Positions 31,001-42,850 of a stretch of 64,000 bases of DNA are shown in pieces. Within the stretch, counting starts at the first letter, position 1; each line of letters starts with the position of its first letter. The translations under genes and the position numbers were made by a program. The stretch is from assembly GCA_023078555.1 (NCBI GenBank), contig CM041199.1:1116001-1180000 (forward strand), in the 5' to 3' direction. The notes under the pieces were generated by a model, which ran no database searches, had not been told where the DNA came from, and saw nothing but the letters and a program-made list of their open reading frames with translations. This DNA is from Ulva prolifera (taxonomy: Eukaryota; Chlorophyta; Ulvophyceae; Ulvales; Ulvaceae).

Positions 31001-34000
31001 TAAACTTGCAAGCCGCGTGCATGCGCAGGTACGTACCAGGCAGAGCAGCAAAGATTGGGCACAGTAGCCACGCGGGACAGTCACATATGGTAGCAGCGCA
31101 CGCAAACCGTGGTGTCATCCGCAAACGCCCGCTCCCACTTTCCCCACAGATCATGTAGATTGCGGCAGACCGCCAAACCCGCCAACATCCTCCTGCGCTC
31201 AAGCAGGCGCCCCTGTGCAGAGCACGCATATTCAAACCCGGCCCCATCCGCATCCAGATGGTGTGCAACTCCCACCTGGACCCTGACGCACACACAAAGC
31301 ACGCAGCGGAGGCGCCGCTGCGGCCTGTCAACGCCCGAACAACTCAAATTCACACAGACAAAACAATTCAACCACACTCCTTATTCAGCCTCGGCGGTGC
31401 GCGTGGTGGAACACCCGCACAGAGGCATAGATATCCATATAATACAAGCAGAGCTCGCATCCAACTCGCGCGCCCGGCTCGGCGAGTGCTTGAAGGTCAG
31501 TTCAACTGCCACAGCGCAGCATGACCGCAGCACCACGGCACAGCCCCCCCCATACGTGTATACAGCTGTGTGTCCGATTATGAACTGGTATGGCTGCAGC
31601 GCGCCCTGCGCCACAGCCCAGCGCTGGACCTCTCCGGAATCTGTGCTGAAGTGCGGACACGGATGATGTTGCGTAGCTGCGGTGTCTTCTTGGTGCCCTG
31701 CGTTGAGTGAGGGTGATCGCTGCGGCGTGCTGCGGCGGGCTGCGCTTGGCCGTGCTGTGTTTGTGTGCGGGCTGCCTGTCCGACATTAATTAAGTGAAAA
31801 GTATTTGTGGTGCTACTAGTGTAAGTACTGTCCTTTTGACACAGCGGCCGTCGGCGCTGGCGGACGCTTCTGCGGGGCGCTGACGGGAAGGTCCGTCGTC
31901 GACAGCGCAACCCAGCTTACAACGCGCCTCACTGAGCCCTGCGGCGTCAACAACGCTGGCCAACCCGGCCGCCCAGACTCGGCCATACTGGATGAACGTT
32001 TTCGTGTAGCATTGCGGCACCAGTCGAAGAAGAGCACAGCCCTGGACATCGCGGAAAGCTACGGGGACACGTAGATTGGTGACGGTACTAACGTGGCAGG
32101 CGGAGGCGGCTCCGTCTGCGGCGTCACGACCGCACCTGGGGAAGCTGAACGCGTGGAGGTGACAGACATTATTGTGCATAATCATTCGCTGCGGCTGCAT
32201 GCGGGGAACGAGCTCGAGCTCGCATTTACAGCAACACGATGCCACTGGCCATCGCAGCGCATGTAAGAATATTCAGCAAGCAAGTAGCAGTCATCGCATT
32301 CGATTGCCCGTTGAGCTCCGCAAACGCAGCGGGCGTTCAGGGGCTGGTGATACAGATCCCGTGTCACGTGACGCGGCCACCGGCGGCCGACAACGCTCAT
32401 GTCATCCAATGACGGGGCAAGTTCACGCAGGAATAATCAATCTCAACCAAATGCACCGTCTGCGGTTCTTGTGCAGAGTTCGCAAGATGTCCTGTAACAA
32501 CAGATGTACCGTACGTGTCCTACACACCGTCCTGTTCCTCTTATCCACTACACAATTTCCCTACAATGCAGCGCCAACTAGCACGTAGCCCGTTGTTCCC
32601 GTGTCAGCCGAACACAGACGGAATGTTGTGTATCACATCGAGTCGCGATTCGCTCGGAAAAAATCGGGAAACCGATCGGGATGTAGATCCCTGGCGACTC
32701 GCGAACAGACAAAGATGAGGCGATCGGGATCACCGCTTACCGGCCGGCTCGTGATCACGTAAGCCGCATGACCACGCCGGAACACACGTTTGCGACAGGT
32801 GGCCACAGGGGTGGGCACACCCACAGGCCCCGCACACACCACGCCACACCCGCACCGCCGGATGAACAGCATTCACGGCCACACTTCAACGGCCAATCAC
32901 GTAGGCCTTCCATCGAAAGCGCATGGCGTTACCACCGCACCCACTCTCAAGCCGAACACTGTCAATTAATCAATTCCACACCCACGCACAGTTCCCATCA
33001 GGCAGGAGGCACGTGCTGTGGCCGCACGAGCATCGACACGGCCACACGCATCTCAACACACCCACCCCACAGCACGCAGCAGAAGGGGGGGCTCACCATC
33101 GCGGGCAGGTGATTGAGGATCTGGCCGAGGACCTCCCGGAAGGCGACGAGCACCGCGGAGACGCTGTTGATGACGCCCTCGAAGTACGAACTCATCTCCT
33201 CGTCGTCGCTGCCGGCCTCCTCGCCGGCATCAACCGGCTCCTGGAAGACATTGGCCCAGGTCGCGCCCTGCTGCAACATCGTTGTGCAGACGTTCGCGAT
33301 CGCCTCCTCGGACAGCACGCCGCAGAACATCGCGACGATGTTCCGCAGCACGTTGCGCACGCCGGGCTCGATCGCGCAGCGGCGGTTGACGCCACAGGAG
33401 AGGGACAGCGCCGGCTGGCGCACGGCGGCGGCGGTGGCATTGTCGGTGCATGTCGCTGCCGCCGCAGCGGTCGACGCCTGCGTCGGGGCACGTCGGCACT
33501 CCGCACGCGTGAAGCACTCCCGCGAGCGCTTCTGCATGCATGCGATAGACAGCGGCTCGCTCAGGATGCTCGTCGGCTCCAGGATGCACTCTGCATAGCA
33601 GCGGCGACGGGCGTTAGTTGGGATAGTTGAGACACGTCCGGCAATTGCCGCGGAGCAGCCGTGCCGGTGCAAGAAGGAGGAGGCACTCAGACCGGCTGCC
33701 GATATGCAGGTCTCCGGCATCTCAGTCGCACTTCTGATATGACTGCGACGATGGGTGGTGTACAGTGGAAAATGCAGGTGCCCAGCACAGCGGGTCGATG
33801 CCGCAGATGCACCAACCGTTCCTGCGGTGCTGCTCGCACCCGCGCCTTGTGACACCCACGCATGCATGCATTGATGTGATCCGCTTGCGTCGCAACAAGA
33901 CACGTGTCCTCAGGCTGTAGTCATGCAGGCATGCACTGGCCATGCGGAAACAGGCTGCATCTCACCGCGTGCATGCATTGGGGGACTAGTGGGAGATGGA

Positions 34001-36570
34001 TCAATCGGGAGGTGACATGAGCTTGAGAAACCGAATTTTTGCTTGGCACGGAACATGGCCCCAGAGCGCAGGGTGCGGTGCTGGAATTGGTGAACACGGG
34101 TTCTGACTTGGTTCGGGCGAATGCGTGAGCTGGTGCAGGCATGTGAGCATGCGTGAGTCATACAGGACACGCCCACGGCAATGGCACGCTGGCACCAGCG
34201 GTCCCATGTGCCCCCAGCAGCGCCCAGACCTCTCAGCGGCGAACAGTTGCCTCGTAAGGTAAAAACAACACGCTGGGGTCTTCACTCCCCACTGCCGGGT
34301 CGATGTTGATCAGAGAAGAAACATCAGTGGTACCACACGCGGCCCATTCGCACGGTGTGGTACCTCTGCTGGGGGGGGTTCGGCATGCAGCAAGGCAGCC
34401 CAGCGACCGGAGGCCCGCCAGCGCATGCCCTCGATGCACAGCACGCAGCACGCCCCACGGCAAACAGCACGCAGAGCATCACACGGCCCAGAGCGCCGAG
34501 CAGCATGGCCCCATCAAGCGGCGGCGGCGGCGTCAGCCGAAATCACAGCACAGCACAGCACGGCAGATGCCAAAGCCAGCGCGCCGGGACAGCGCACGCA
34601 AGACATCTGAGACAACTCCGTATAATGGATCAAGCGGGGAATATCATGTTCGCAAATTACTGTCTGCAACGTCGGGTGCAGCAAAGCGCAGCATGCGTTG
34701 TGATGCAATGGTGGGGAAGGGGGACTCCTGGGCACTTGGCAGGTGATGCTACTTGCATCACCCGCACTTCTCTACCGTACTTGGGGACGGTTGCTCAGGA
34801 CAGCTTTGTCCTAGCTTGACGCGATTACTGCCTTTGGGGTGGGGCCCCCATGAGGGGCAACGTGGAACGCAACATGGATGGCAATGAAGATGTAGGGGGC
34901 TGCATGCATGGCGCACGCGCTTCAGCGATACAGCTATGAACGGTCAGAGAGCATGCAGCCTACCATGAGCTGGAATGGATGGCTCCGTGTGGGGAGGCAG
35001 CGTGGTGTGTGGATGTGGGGAGGATGCGTGATGCACAGTTGAATGCCAGCTTGACCAGTACAATTTCTAGAGTGAAGCGCAGCGCAACGCGTCTTCATCA
35101 AACGACAGCTTGTTGCAGGGCACCGGAGGCAGGTGGCCGCTGCAGAGCATACTCCAGACCTGGAAGTGATTCGCTGCGCAGACGGACGAACGCAATGAAT
35201 TGGGCAGGCTTGTGAGAAGCTGCAGCGCCGGCCATCAAGTGAGCACCAGGCAGTACGTTCTGACAGTGTGGGTATGCACGACAGTCTTTCACACAAGGGC
35301 ACAGGTGCGCTGTGGAAGTCAGCATGACTTTTTTTTTAGGCCCAGATTGATGATTGAAGGACCGCAGTCAGGGAAGCAATTATGACAGAGAATTGCCATA
35401 TTTGTTGATCAATAAGGCCCTTGGGCCCGCTCGGAGCACAGTGGAGCCCTTTCGTGCGATTACCTCCGACTGAGGTACAGCGCGGATGGATAGAGCTACC
35501 TGGTCGAGAGAGTGAGGACAGGAACATCGGCGGCAGATCAGCTGCAGGCGCGTACCCTCTACGCCTCTGTCCATCGCCTCGAACAGCGCAGTCTGCATCC
35601 CTGTTGCGAGGTGGTTCAAGGCGAACGAGGCGAGGCAAGCTGTCGAGCTGAGGGTAGTGCTGAACGAAAGCCTGGAGCCTCGAGACACTTCAAAATGCAT
35701 TTGAAGGAACCAGCAGACGTCGTCCGGTGGGCATCCCAGACGCGAGGCCTCCTGAAGCTTGTACTGCTCTGTAATCACGCGAGCGCCACCAGCAGGAGTG
35801 CCTGGCGCAGCGGGCTGCAGAATCTGCTCCACAGCGAGCGGCAGGAATTGATGAAACGTTCCGAGAGCACGCGGTACGGCAGGTGCTGCTTGATGGAATT
35901 CTCGCGCAGAGCCTGGCGAGCGCGCAACAGTCTGGGGGGGCGTGAACTTGGTCTGGAGAACGGGGAGCGTCCGCAAGATATCCTTGGTTGCGGAAAGCTT
36001 AGCCAAGGCCACACAAAGACGCTCCCCACGACTTGCTTTGATTTCTTGTAGCTCTTGTCGCATGCTCTTGGCTGCAGCCAGCTGCTTTTGGAGCTCATCT
36101 TTTTTTGTGGCGAGGTCTGCAGCGCGTTCCTGCACTCACAAGGGCATCAAATTGTGATACAGTATGATCAGTCACGTATCATGTTCAAAGCGGGCAGGCC
36201 GCTGTAAGCGACACCGACAGCACACCCGTTGTCTTTTGCGATGTCGAGCCTGAGCATCGCGGTTACGCTGGCGCAGCTTGGCCATCTTATCAGCATCGGC
36301 CTCCCTTGCATCAATCGAGACCTCCCACGCATGTTGCTTCACCACAGATGATTCTGGGCCCGCGGACTCACCGCTGGAGTGAGCGGCAGAGAACGGTTGC
36401 TTCGGCTGGGCACACGTGCCCGCTTGCGATGTATCTACCATACCAGCGCATACCAGGTCTGCTTCATCATCTTCAGCCATATATTCTTCGTTCAGGGCAA
36501 AAGAAGCCATCAGGTCTTCGAACGAGGTGAACCCGGTGGCCGGGTGACCCGCAAACATCGGCGTACACAT
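28025..36570 (-). CDS. bZIP transcription factor, five exons
   Basis: Exons on the minus strand: 36570-36226, 36129-35556, 33590-33097, 29251-29060 and 28570-28025 (stop TAG). Phases agree at every junction (0, 1, 0, 0); the product would be about 716 residues. The N-terminus is acidic (residues 28-40), as in an activation region. The bZIP has the exact signature N103-x7-R111-x9-L121, with further zipper leucines at 128 and 142 and Ala at 135; the basic region spans the first intron. The rest is long and helical, ending in an Ala-rich segment and a conserved-looking LWEFWAAWEGRKRSL region. The ATG at 36570 is the first in frame; an extra upstream exon is possible. bZIP proteins bind DNA as dimers in the nucleus; the target genes are unknown. 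Small additional exons in the two long introns cannot be excluded. Confidence 0.8.
30053..30290. repeat. 9-bp minisatellite in the bZIP gene intron
   Basis: About 26 tandem copies of ACGGCATAC with two short units (CACGGCACGG). It lies in the 3.8-kb third intron of the bZIP gene. Every frame is open across it, giving repetitive tripeptide peptides that are artefacts. Confidence 0.97.
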
Positions 36571-38369
36571 AGCTAAATTCGCATGTTCACGGAATCCAGA
36601 AAGGCACGATAAAGACAATCAGGTTGGCGCTCGGTGCTGTGATGCTGTCTTGCGTGGCCGGTTCAGTAGCGCGAACGCGAAAAAAGGGATCTCGGGTAGC
36701 GCAATCGATTGGCCTGCAAAGACTGCTGACTGCGAGTCCGCGCAGGCAAGCCTCACTCGTTAGGCCTGCACAATGTCTCAAGAGCTAATCAGCAACTGTA
36801 TTGTCCTGGCACAGGCGGATATGTAGCAAAAAGCGGACGCTCGGCCCAACCAACAGGCGTAAGCACGCGAACGAGTTGTACTGGACACATCTGCACCTGA
36901 TGTGATCTGCCACCATGGTCTTCGCCTGCGCTGTGCAGGTTAAATCGGGGCGCGTACGTCTGACAAGGAGCAGGAGCTCGTGCGGGAGACAGGACTGGCC
37001 ACGCGGTGTGCACGTTCGTGCGATATTCGAGGATTCCAAGGCTGCTGGGGCAGGGACGGGCTCGGCTGTGCGCCGACAGGTGAGTAATGTATTGGAATTG
37101 CCGCGGCATGGCAAAGGCACGGGCTGACACACGTGTGCTAGGTTGCGGGCGCAGGCCGGCCCTTACATGAAGTATGCAACCCTGGGCAGAGTGATCCAAC
37201 TGAATTTCGTCGCTCATGATCAGGTGCAAGCATTGAGTGCAGCGCAGGCGCCAGGCGTGGGCCCGGCGTGCAGGGTTTGTTCATATCGTCGAGGCGTTTC
37301 TGCAAGCAGCGGTCTCGCCCGTTCGTTCGCTCGGCCAAGGGCTGTAGCGACAGCCCGTTCATAAATAACATTTGATAACAAATAATGCTCCCCTGCGCCA
37401 CCCGCAGGGCGCCACACAAGTACGAACCCGTGGCTGCAATATTTACGTATTTCGTGCCCGGCCTGAATGCATGGAGCAAAATAGACGTGCGACATGGAAG
37501 CAGGACGGAAACATTAGTCGGATGTCTCTAGTTAAGCTTGCTCTCGTGTGCCTGCATACTTGCGCGTCAGCCCTGCGTCCACGTGGCGTGGGCCAGTATG
37601 CATGCCAGCTAGTGCGCAGCAGCTAGCCCAGTCTGACTGTGGATCAGACCCGCGCCATCGTGCTGCGCGGCAGCGTGCTGTGTGGCGGCTGCACCCCCGA
37701 GACCGGCAGGCTCTGCTAGCCATTAGTGTTATCAGAACACAGTAAGGCAGACAGCATCAAAGGGGCCACAGCGGTGAGCAGCGCCCATGCAAATGTCATA
37801 TGCGGTAACAGAGCCAGCTGCAGCTGACCTCGCGCGAGCGTGCTGTGCCGCCACGGCGATCGGGCGATCGCGCCGATCTTCGCACCATGCAGGTGCGTCT
37901 GCGGTGCCTACACAGCCTGAGGTAACACAGGTGCGTTGCCGGAACGGCAGGTACCGGTAGCATCGAACGCAGAGCCAGCACGCGCAGAACGCATAGTTGC
38001 GCTACCGCGCAGCACGGCCACGATGCCTAAATTACCGCCCCCAGAATCATGCTGTGATAGGTTTTTGTGCTGTGCTGTGAGATTGGGGCATTCAAGGTCT
38101 CTGTGGCGTTTGATATGCATGCGCATGACGCAGTATGCTGCATATGCAGCAGGTGCCATGCCACCGCCGGTTGAAAGATCGCGAGGTCCACCGCCACATG
38201 ATCGGCCACCTGACGGTGGTGACCCCCGGTGCCGAAGACGATGGCGTTGATCAGGCCCGTGCTCTCTCTTGTAATCGATACTGACAATTGTTAAAGACGT
38301 GCATGAATGTCTACGTACCCGCGGTGGACGCCGCGCCCACGGGAGCGCCAACGCCGTATAGCTAAAGCT
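36571..38369. other. upstream region of the bZIP gene
   Basis: No gene recognised. It should contain the bZIP promoter next to 36570. Open frames on both strands are short and lack splice partners or motifs. Confidence 0.4.
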
Positions 38370-38382
38370 ATAGCTAGCTGCA

Positions 38383-38478
38383 GTGGTGTTCGTGTGTGTG
38401 TGAGTGTATGTTGCAGTTGATTCGGATGAGATTCGGTTTCAGTGTTTGTTTTCTCCCGTTCACTCTTTTGTAACATAC
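38383..38478 (+). mobile_element. SINE-like element, 5'-truncated copy
   Basis: 96 bp ending in TTCTCCCGTTCACTCTTTTG and TAACATAC. It is flanked by the 13-bp duplication ATAGCTAGCTGCA (38370-38382 and 38479-38491). It shares the segment GATTCGGATGAGATTCGG and the tail with the copies at 40585, 41297 and 53131. Variable 5' ends with 11-14-bp duplications indicate LINE-type retrotransposition. Confidence 0.8.
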
Positions 38479-38491
38479 ATAGCTAGCTGCA

Positions 38492-40570
38492 CTGCAGCTG
38501 CACGTGCATGTTCACAGAACCCCAGTCGGGCAGGCGTGCATGAGATGTAAATTAAATCTAAATTTACTGAGCCGTATCCTATTGGTCATTGACAACTCCA
38601 AGTTGACCGGGCCACACATGCTGAAGGGGTACTCCACCTGGAAACCCCCCTCACACGACTGTACGCAACTCACAGGCCTAGGGCCTCCTCCTGTGCCAAT
38701 TGCTTAAGCCATTGCTTAAGCCATTTTGATCCCCCAAAGCGCACGCAGATGTGCATTGCATGTTATGCACAGCACAGCAAGCTTAAGGGTCACACATGAT
38801 CCTGAGATTTACATTGCTCTGTCAGGTGTCTGTGAGGCCTGCTCCTGTCCGCAAATCCTTGCCAGTCTGCATGCTGGTGGGCCCCAAAAGCTGTGTGAGC
38901 AGCTGCCCGGGACATAGACCCCTGTGTGCTCAGCTCCTGGCAGGGCTGTATGCATGCATGCATGTGCTTGCTGCAGACTCCAGTGCACTGTGAGTTCAGG
39001 CTGAACAAAAGTTTTGCTGCATCTCCTCCTTGTAGGAGCATCCTCAAGAGTGTCTGGGAGGTAGCTACCTAGGTTCCTGGCCCCAAAACCTCCACATATG
39101 CAAAGCCATGGCTGCAGCCCAGGTGGGGGGTGGTGGTGACGTGTGTGGTTGCATGGGTGTGTTGGTCTGTGCTGTGTTGCTGGTTGCATGGGCGTGCTCA
39201 CTGAAGCTTTGTCCTTGTATCACATGCAAACCTGCTCCCCCCACACCCCCCGTCCTCAAGTGCACCTGCAGACTCTGACTCTGCTTTCTGGGTTTAGAGC
39301 TCATTTCATGGAGCATTTGATATAGTTGTGCTTGGTTGTTGTCAGGGTTGTTTGCTAGGGTGAGAATTGGTGGTTGCTTGTGTGGCAGCTGGTCACTGGT
39401 TTGGCTTGGTGTGGCTGTTTGCTGTGCCATATGAGGGCCGGGTGTGTGTAACATGGGAACCCAGCAGACTCTGACAATTACTCTTTTCAGACTCACTGAG
39501 TCCTGGCAGGTCTTGATGCGCATGCGCATATACAGGCATATACAGGCGCGCAGAGTACATGATATGAGGTATTGTATGTGGCTGGAGGCCACAGCCGAAA
39601 ATGAGATTTACTGCCACGCATTGTTGCTGTGGTGCAGTTTCATCAGCAATTGTGGGAATGCATGCTGAGTCAGCATGCATCTGGCTGGTCAGCATTGCTG
39701 ACGAGCCTCAACCCACAAAGATACGCCCCAATGAGCAGGGGTTGCGCTCGGTATCTCAGTATCGGGAAATTATTCTGGAGATGTGAGTGACAAAGCTTCG
39801 GTAGCAAGGACTCGGCATCGCGGATCGATTCGAATTAGCGGTGCCGCTGGCCTCGCGGCCCGGGAATTCGGCCTGACATCATTTGTACAGCCGCAACTGC
39901 TTCATTAACAAATGGGTCCCGGGTCCGGAGAGTCCAAGGGAGGCATGATTCACCATCGCCAATCCTACATGTAATAATAGCCCCACGCCGTACCGCAACG
40001 TGCGATCGCGACAACGCGAGAATGGCGTGACCGTCACTGGATTTTCGGTCGTATTACGCCATTAAAACCCCTGACGGTCACTTCGGGCCTGCGCAGACAT
40101 ACGGGCTCCTCCCACGCATGGCGTGGGCGCGAACACCATGCGGCTGTTGAGGTTACGGAAGGATATCTGGTGTCACGTAGCTGTCACGCATACATGGCTC
40201 CGCGCGGATCCCCCGGTCAGCCGGAACTCTGCGTGAGGCGGAGCTATGGAAGATCAGTCGGGCGCGGCGCCTGTTAAACTTCTCAAAAATTCTCGCGGAG
40301 ACACATGTACAGTCGCAGTGCACTTGGATGCGGAGTTGTGATCTGAAGACTAGCAAAGTGCGCATGCAACGTGGGCGGCGCCGGCGTGTTTACGGGCGCC
40401 GAGAGTCTGCAGGCGCTCGCGGTTGTGATTTCTAATTATTTTATAAATGATGCTCCGCAGACCTGCGATGTACGCGTGATTGTTTTCACCGGTCCATCCG
40501 TCCGTGAATGAATGATTCTCCACAGCTATGTACGATGAGCAGCATTTATACACGGCGACGCTGACACGCA
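38492..40570. other. gene-poor intergenic DNA
   Basis: No supported gene. TGCATGCATG runs are frequent. At 40022-40090 two copies of the complementary motif TGACCGTCA/TGACGGTCA enclose an AT-rich core and could form a stem. Otherwise nothing is seen. Confidence 0.4.
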
Positions 40571-40584
40571 CGCTGCATCGCAGT

Positions 40585-40705
40585 GTTACAAAAATGTGAA
40601 CGGGAGAAGACAATTGCAAACACAATACCGAATCTCATCCATTTACAAAAGAGTGAACGGGAGAAAACATACACTGAAACCGAATCTCATCCGAATCAAC
40701 AGCAA
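40585..40705 (-). mobile_element. SINE-like element with duplicated tail
   Basis: 121 bp in reverse orientation. It is flanked by CGCTGCATCGCAGT (40571-40584) and CGTTGCATCGCAGT (40706-40719), 13 of 14 matching. The tail unit (TTACAAAA...GTGAACGGGAGAA on the + listing) is present twice, as if the 3' end was copied twice during insertion. Confidence 0.82.
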
Positions 40706-41296
40706 CGTTGCATCGCAGTAGTCACGGCGGTGCTTCAAGTGCCGGGCGCTCGTATTCAGATTGCGTCTGCATCGCGAGATATCGACTGCCAGTCAGAGCT
40801 CTCGACATTATAATAGTTCTTACATTATATAATAATACTATATAGTATTTTCGGCTCCACGGCCGCACAACGATCACGAGTTCGAACCGGGAGATGAAGT
40901 CTTCACACTCTCGGTCTGAACATACATATGTAAACCTGACAGTCACGGTTGCTCCACGTCGGCGGCGGCGCAGCAGCGTTCACTCCATGGCGGCGTCCAC
41001 GCTGGCGCGACCACGCGTAGCTACGTGGCCCCACGCGTGGGGCCTGTTCGGGTCAAGCCGCCGCTGGATGGATGCATGACAGTAGCTATAGGCTCTCAGG
41101 CCGCCGCAAGCGATACGTGCACGTGAGCTACAGTGGTATCGAACTCGAAGGACAATCAGCATGTGATGTATAGATGCAATAATGTGTACAGACTCTTTAA
41201 GGTTAAATGTGGCTGACGCGAATGCATGCAGCACTTTCGGCCGCGGGTATCAGCATGCCAATGCGGATATGTATCGGAAGTCCGGGCTTGTCATCT

Positions 41297-41462
41297 CTCG
41301 GGAGCAGGGGTTGCGGTATGATGCGGGCCTGGAGGACGCGATCCTGCCGGACTGAGTTGTGCGTGCGGTTGTTGTGTTCGTGTGTGTGTGAGTGTAGGTT
41401 GATGTTGATGCGGATGAGATTCGGTTTCAGTGTTTGTTTTCTCCCGTTCACTCTTTTGTAAA
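41297..41462 (+). mobile_element. SINE-like element, long copy
   Basis: It carries the full body seen at 53131: GGGAGCAGGGGTTGCGG near the start, GATCCTGCCGGACTGAG, a GTGTGTGTG tract, GATGAGATTCGGTTTCAG and the tail CTCTTTTGTAA. No clear target duplication was found, so the exact ends are approximate. Confidence 0.72.
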
Positions 41463-42750
41463 CCAAGCATGCTTGCGCGCATATATATGCGCCACACGTG
41501 AAAATTCGTGTACAGCGCCATGCTGCCAGCAGGATGCATGCACACCCTTGTTCCGCAATTGCAATGCCAGTGGAGGCTTCCGCACATTGACTGCAGGGCA
41601 TGCCCATCGACTGCAGGGCATGCTGGCGTATATTCAGCTCGGCTTGAGCGCCGAGCAAGCTTGCGTCAGCGGACGCCCTGTTGCCAGCACTGTTGCAATT
41701 GCCCTGCTGCTGGTGTAGCGCAGAGGCGGAGGCCTTAAAAACAATACCTTGCATGCCTTTGCGCATGTGTTGCATGCATGCTCACGTGATACAAGGACGC
41801 GACAAAGCAAGCAAGGCGGGTAGCACCGCCAGCAACAACCAGAGGCACGTGGTACCGCACACCCACGCAACCAGCCACTTGCATCACACACCATGGCCAG
41901 CACACCCACGCAACCCCGCGCTGGCCACAGCCACACAGCCACACACTAGCCCTCACACCCAAGCCCGCACACCCCACACCCACAAGCATGCTCATGTGTG
42001 ATACAACGATAGCCTGAGTGTGCACCGTGACGTGCAGACAGCCGGAGTGGCAGCCCCCGCAAGACCATGCCAGCACGTGGTGCCCGCCCTGGCCACGACG
42101 GAGCGTTGAAAAGATCTAGACACACATTTGTTATGGTCTGTCGTCGGGGGCTCTAGAGCTTTGGGTTGTTCGTGCGCTTGTTGCGACTGTGGCTACGGGT
42201 GGGTTGGCCCGGGGTGGTGGGTGTGTCCTTGCGCTGCTTGCTGGTGTCGCGGTGCTGCCCGCCTCGCCGCCGTTGTCCATATGTAACACATTCACTAAGG
42301 GAAGAGGCGTTTGCTGGATTGTACAACCATGCCATTGTGCTATATTGGGAGTCAGATATTTATTTGTGCGCGCACAAATATCGCGATATTGCAATGCCAT
42401 GGGAATCAGACATGTCTTTATAATTATGCGATATGGGGAGTGACGGCGGCTGCTCGAGGGTGTGGTGCGGTGGACCATGGTGTGGTGTTGGCGAATTCAT
42501 GCTTTGCGCCGGTTGAGTGTATACACGTAAAGTAAAGTAAAGTAAATTTGAAGTTTCTGAGCCGTACGTGTGGTGTGGCGTTGTGCAAATTTAAAGGGAA
42601 AGCGTATGTACTCCGTGCGGGGCTTCAATCTTTGGCTGGCATCGATGGATATCACCGGCAGGGCTGTGGTATGTGCTCATGCCTGGCCTAGTGCCATGAA
42701 TGAGTGAATGGATTTGCGAGTGCAGTCCGAGAACCGGCTGCATGCCCGGC
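41463..42750. other. intergenic DNA, no gene seen
   Basis: CA- and GT-rich stretches (41860-42000, 42180-42240) and an AAAGTAAAGTAAAGTAAA run at 42528. No motif-bearing frame. Confidence 0.4.
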
Positions 42751-42850
42751 TGTGACAGTCCAGTGATAAGACCGCTCTACCACTGGACCCTTGCATGTCG
42801 CGACGTGCAAGGGTCCAGTGGTAGAGCGGTCTTATGACTGGACTGCCACA
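42751..42850. repeat. solitary copy of the 100-bp palindrome family
   Basis: Symmetric about 42800/42801 with three mismatched pairs out of fifty. It shares the centre TCGCGA, the GTGCAAGGGTCCAGTGG arm and the GCCACA end with the copies at 16098 and 16392. Differences from those copies (GTAGAGCGGTC for GTATAGCGGCC) occur in both arms, so pairing is kept. No interior and no clear target duplication. Confidence 0.9.

Noticed and set aside
40860..40930. Possible tRNA gene on the minus strand (GGTTCGAAC box)
   Set aside because: The T stem does not pair and the spacing from an A-box-like sequence is too short for a tRNA.
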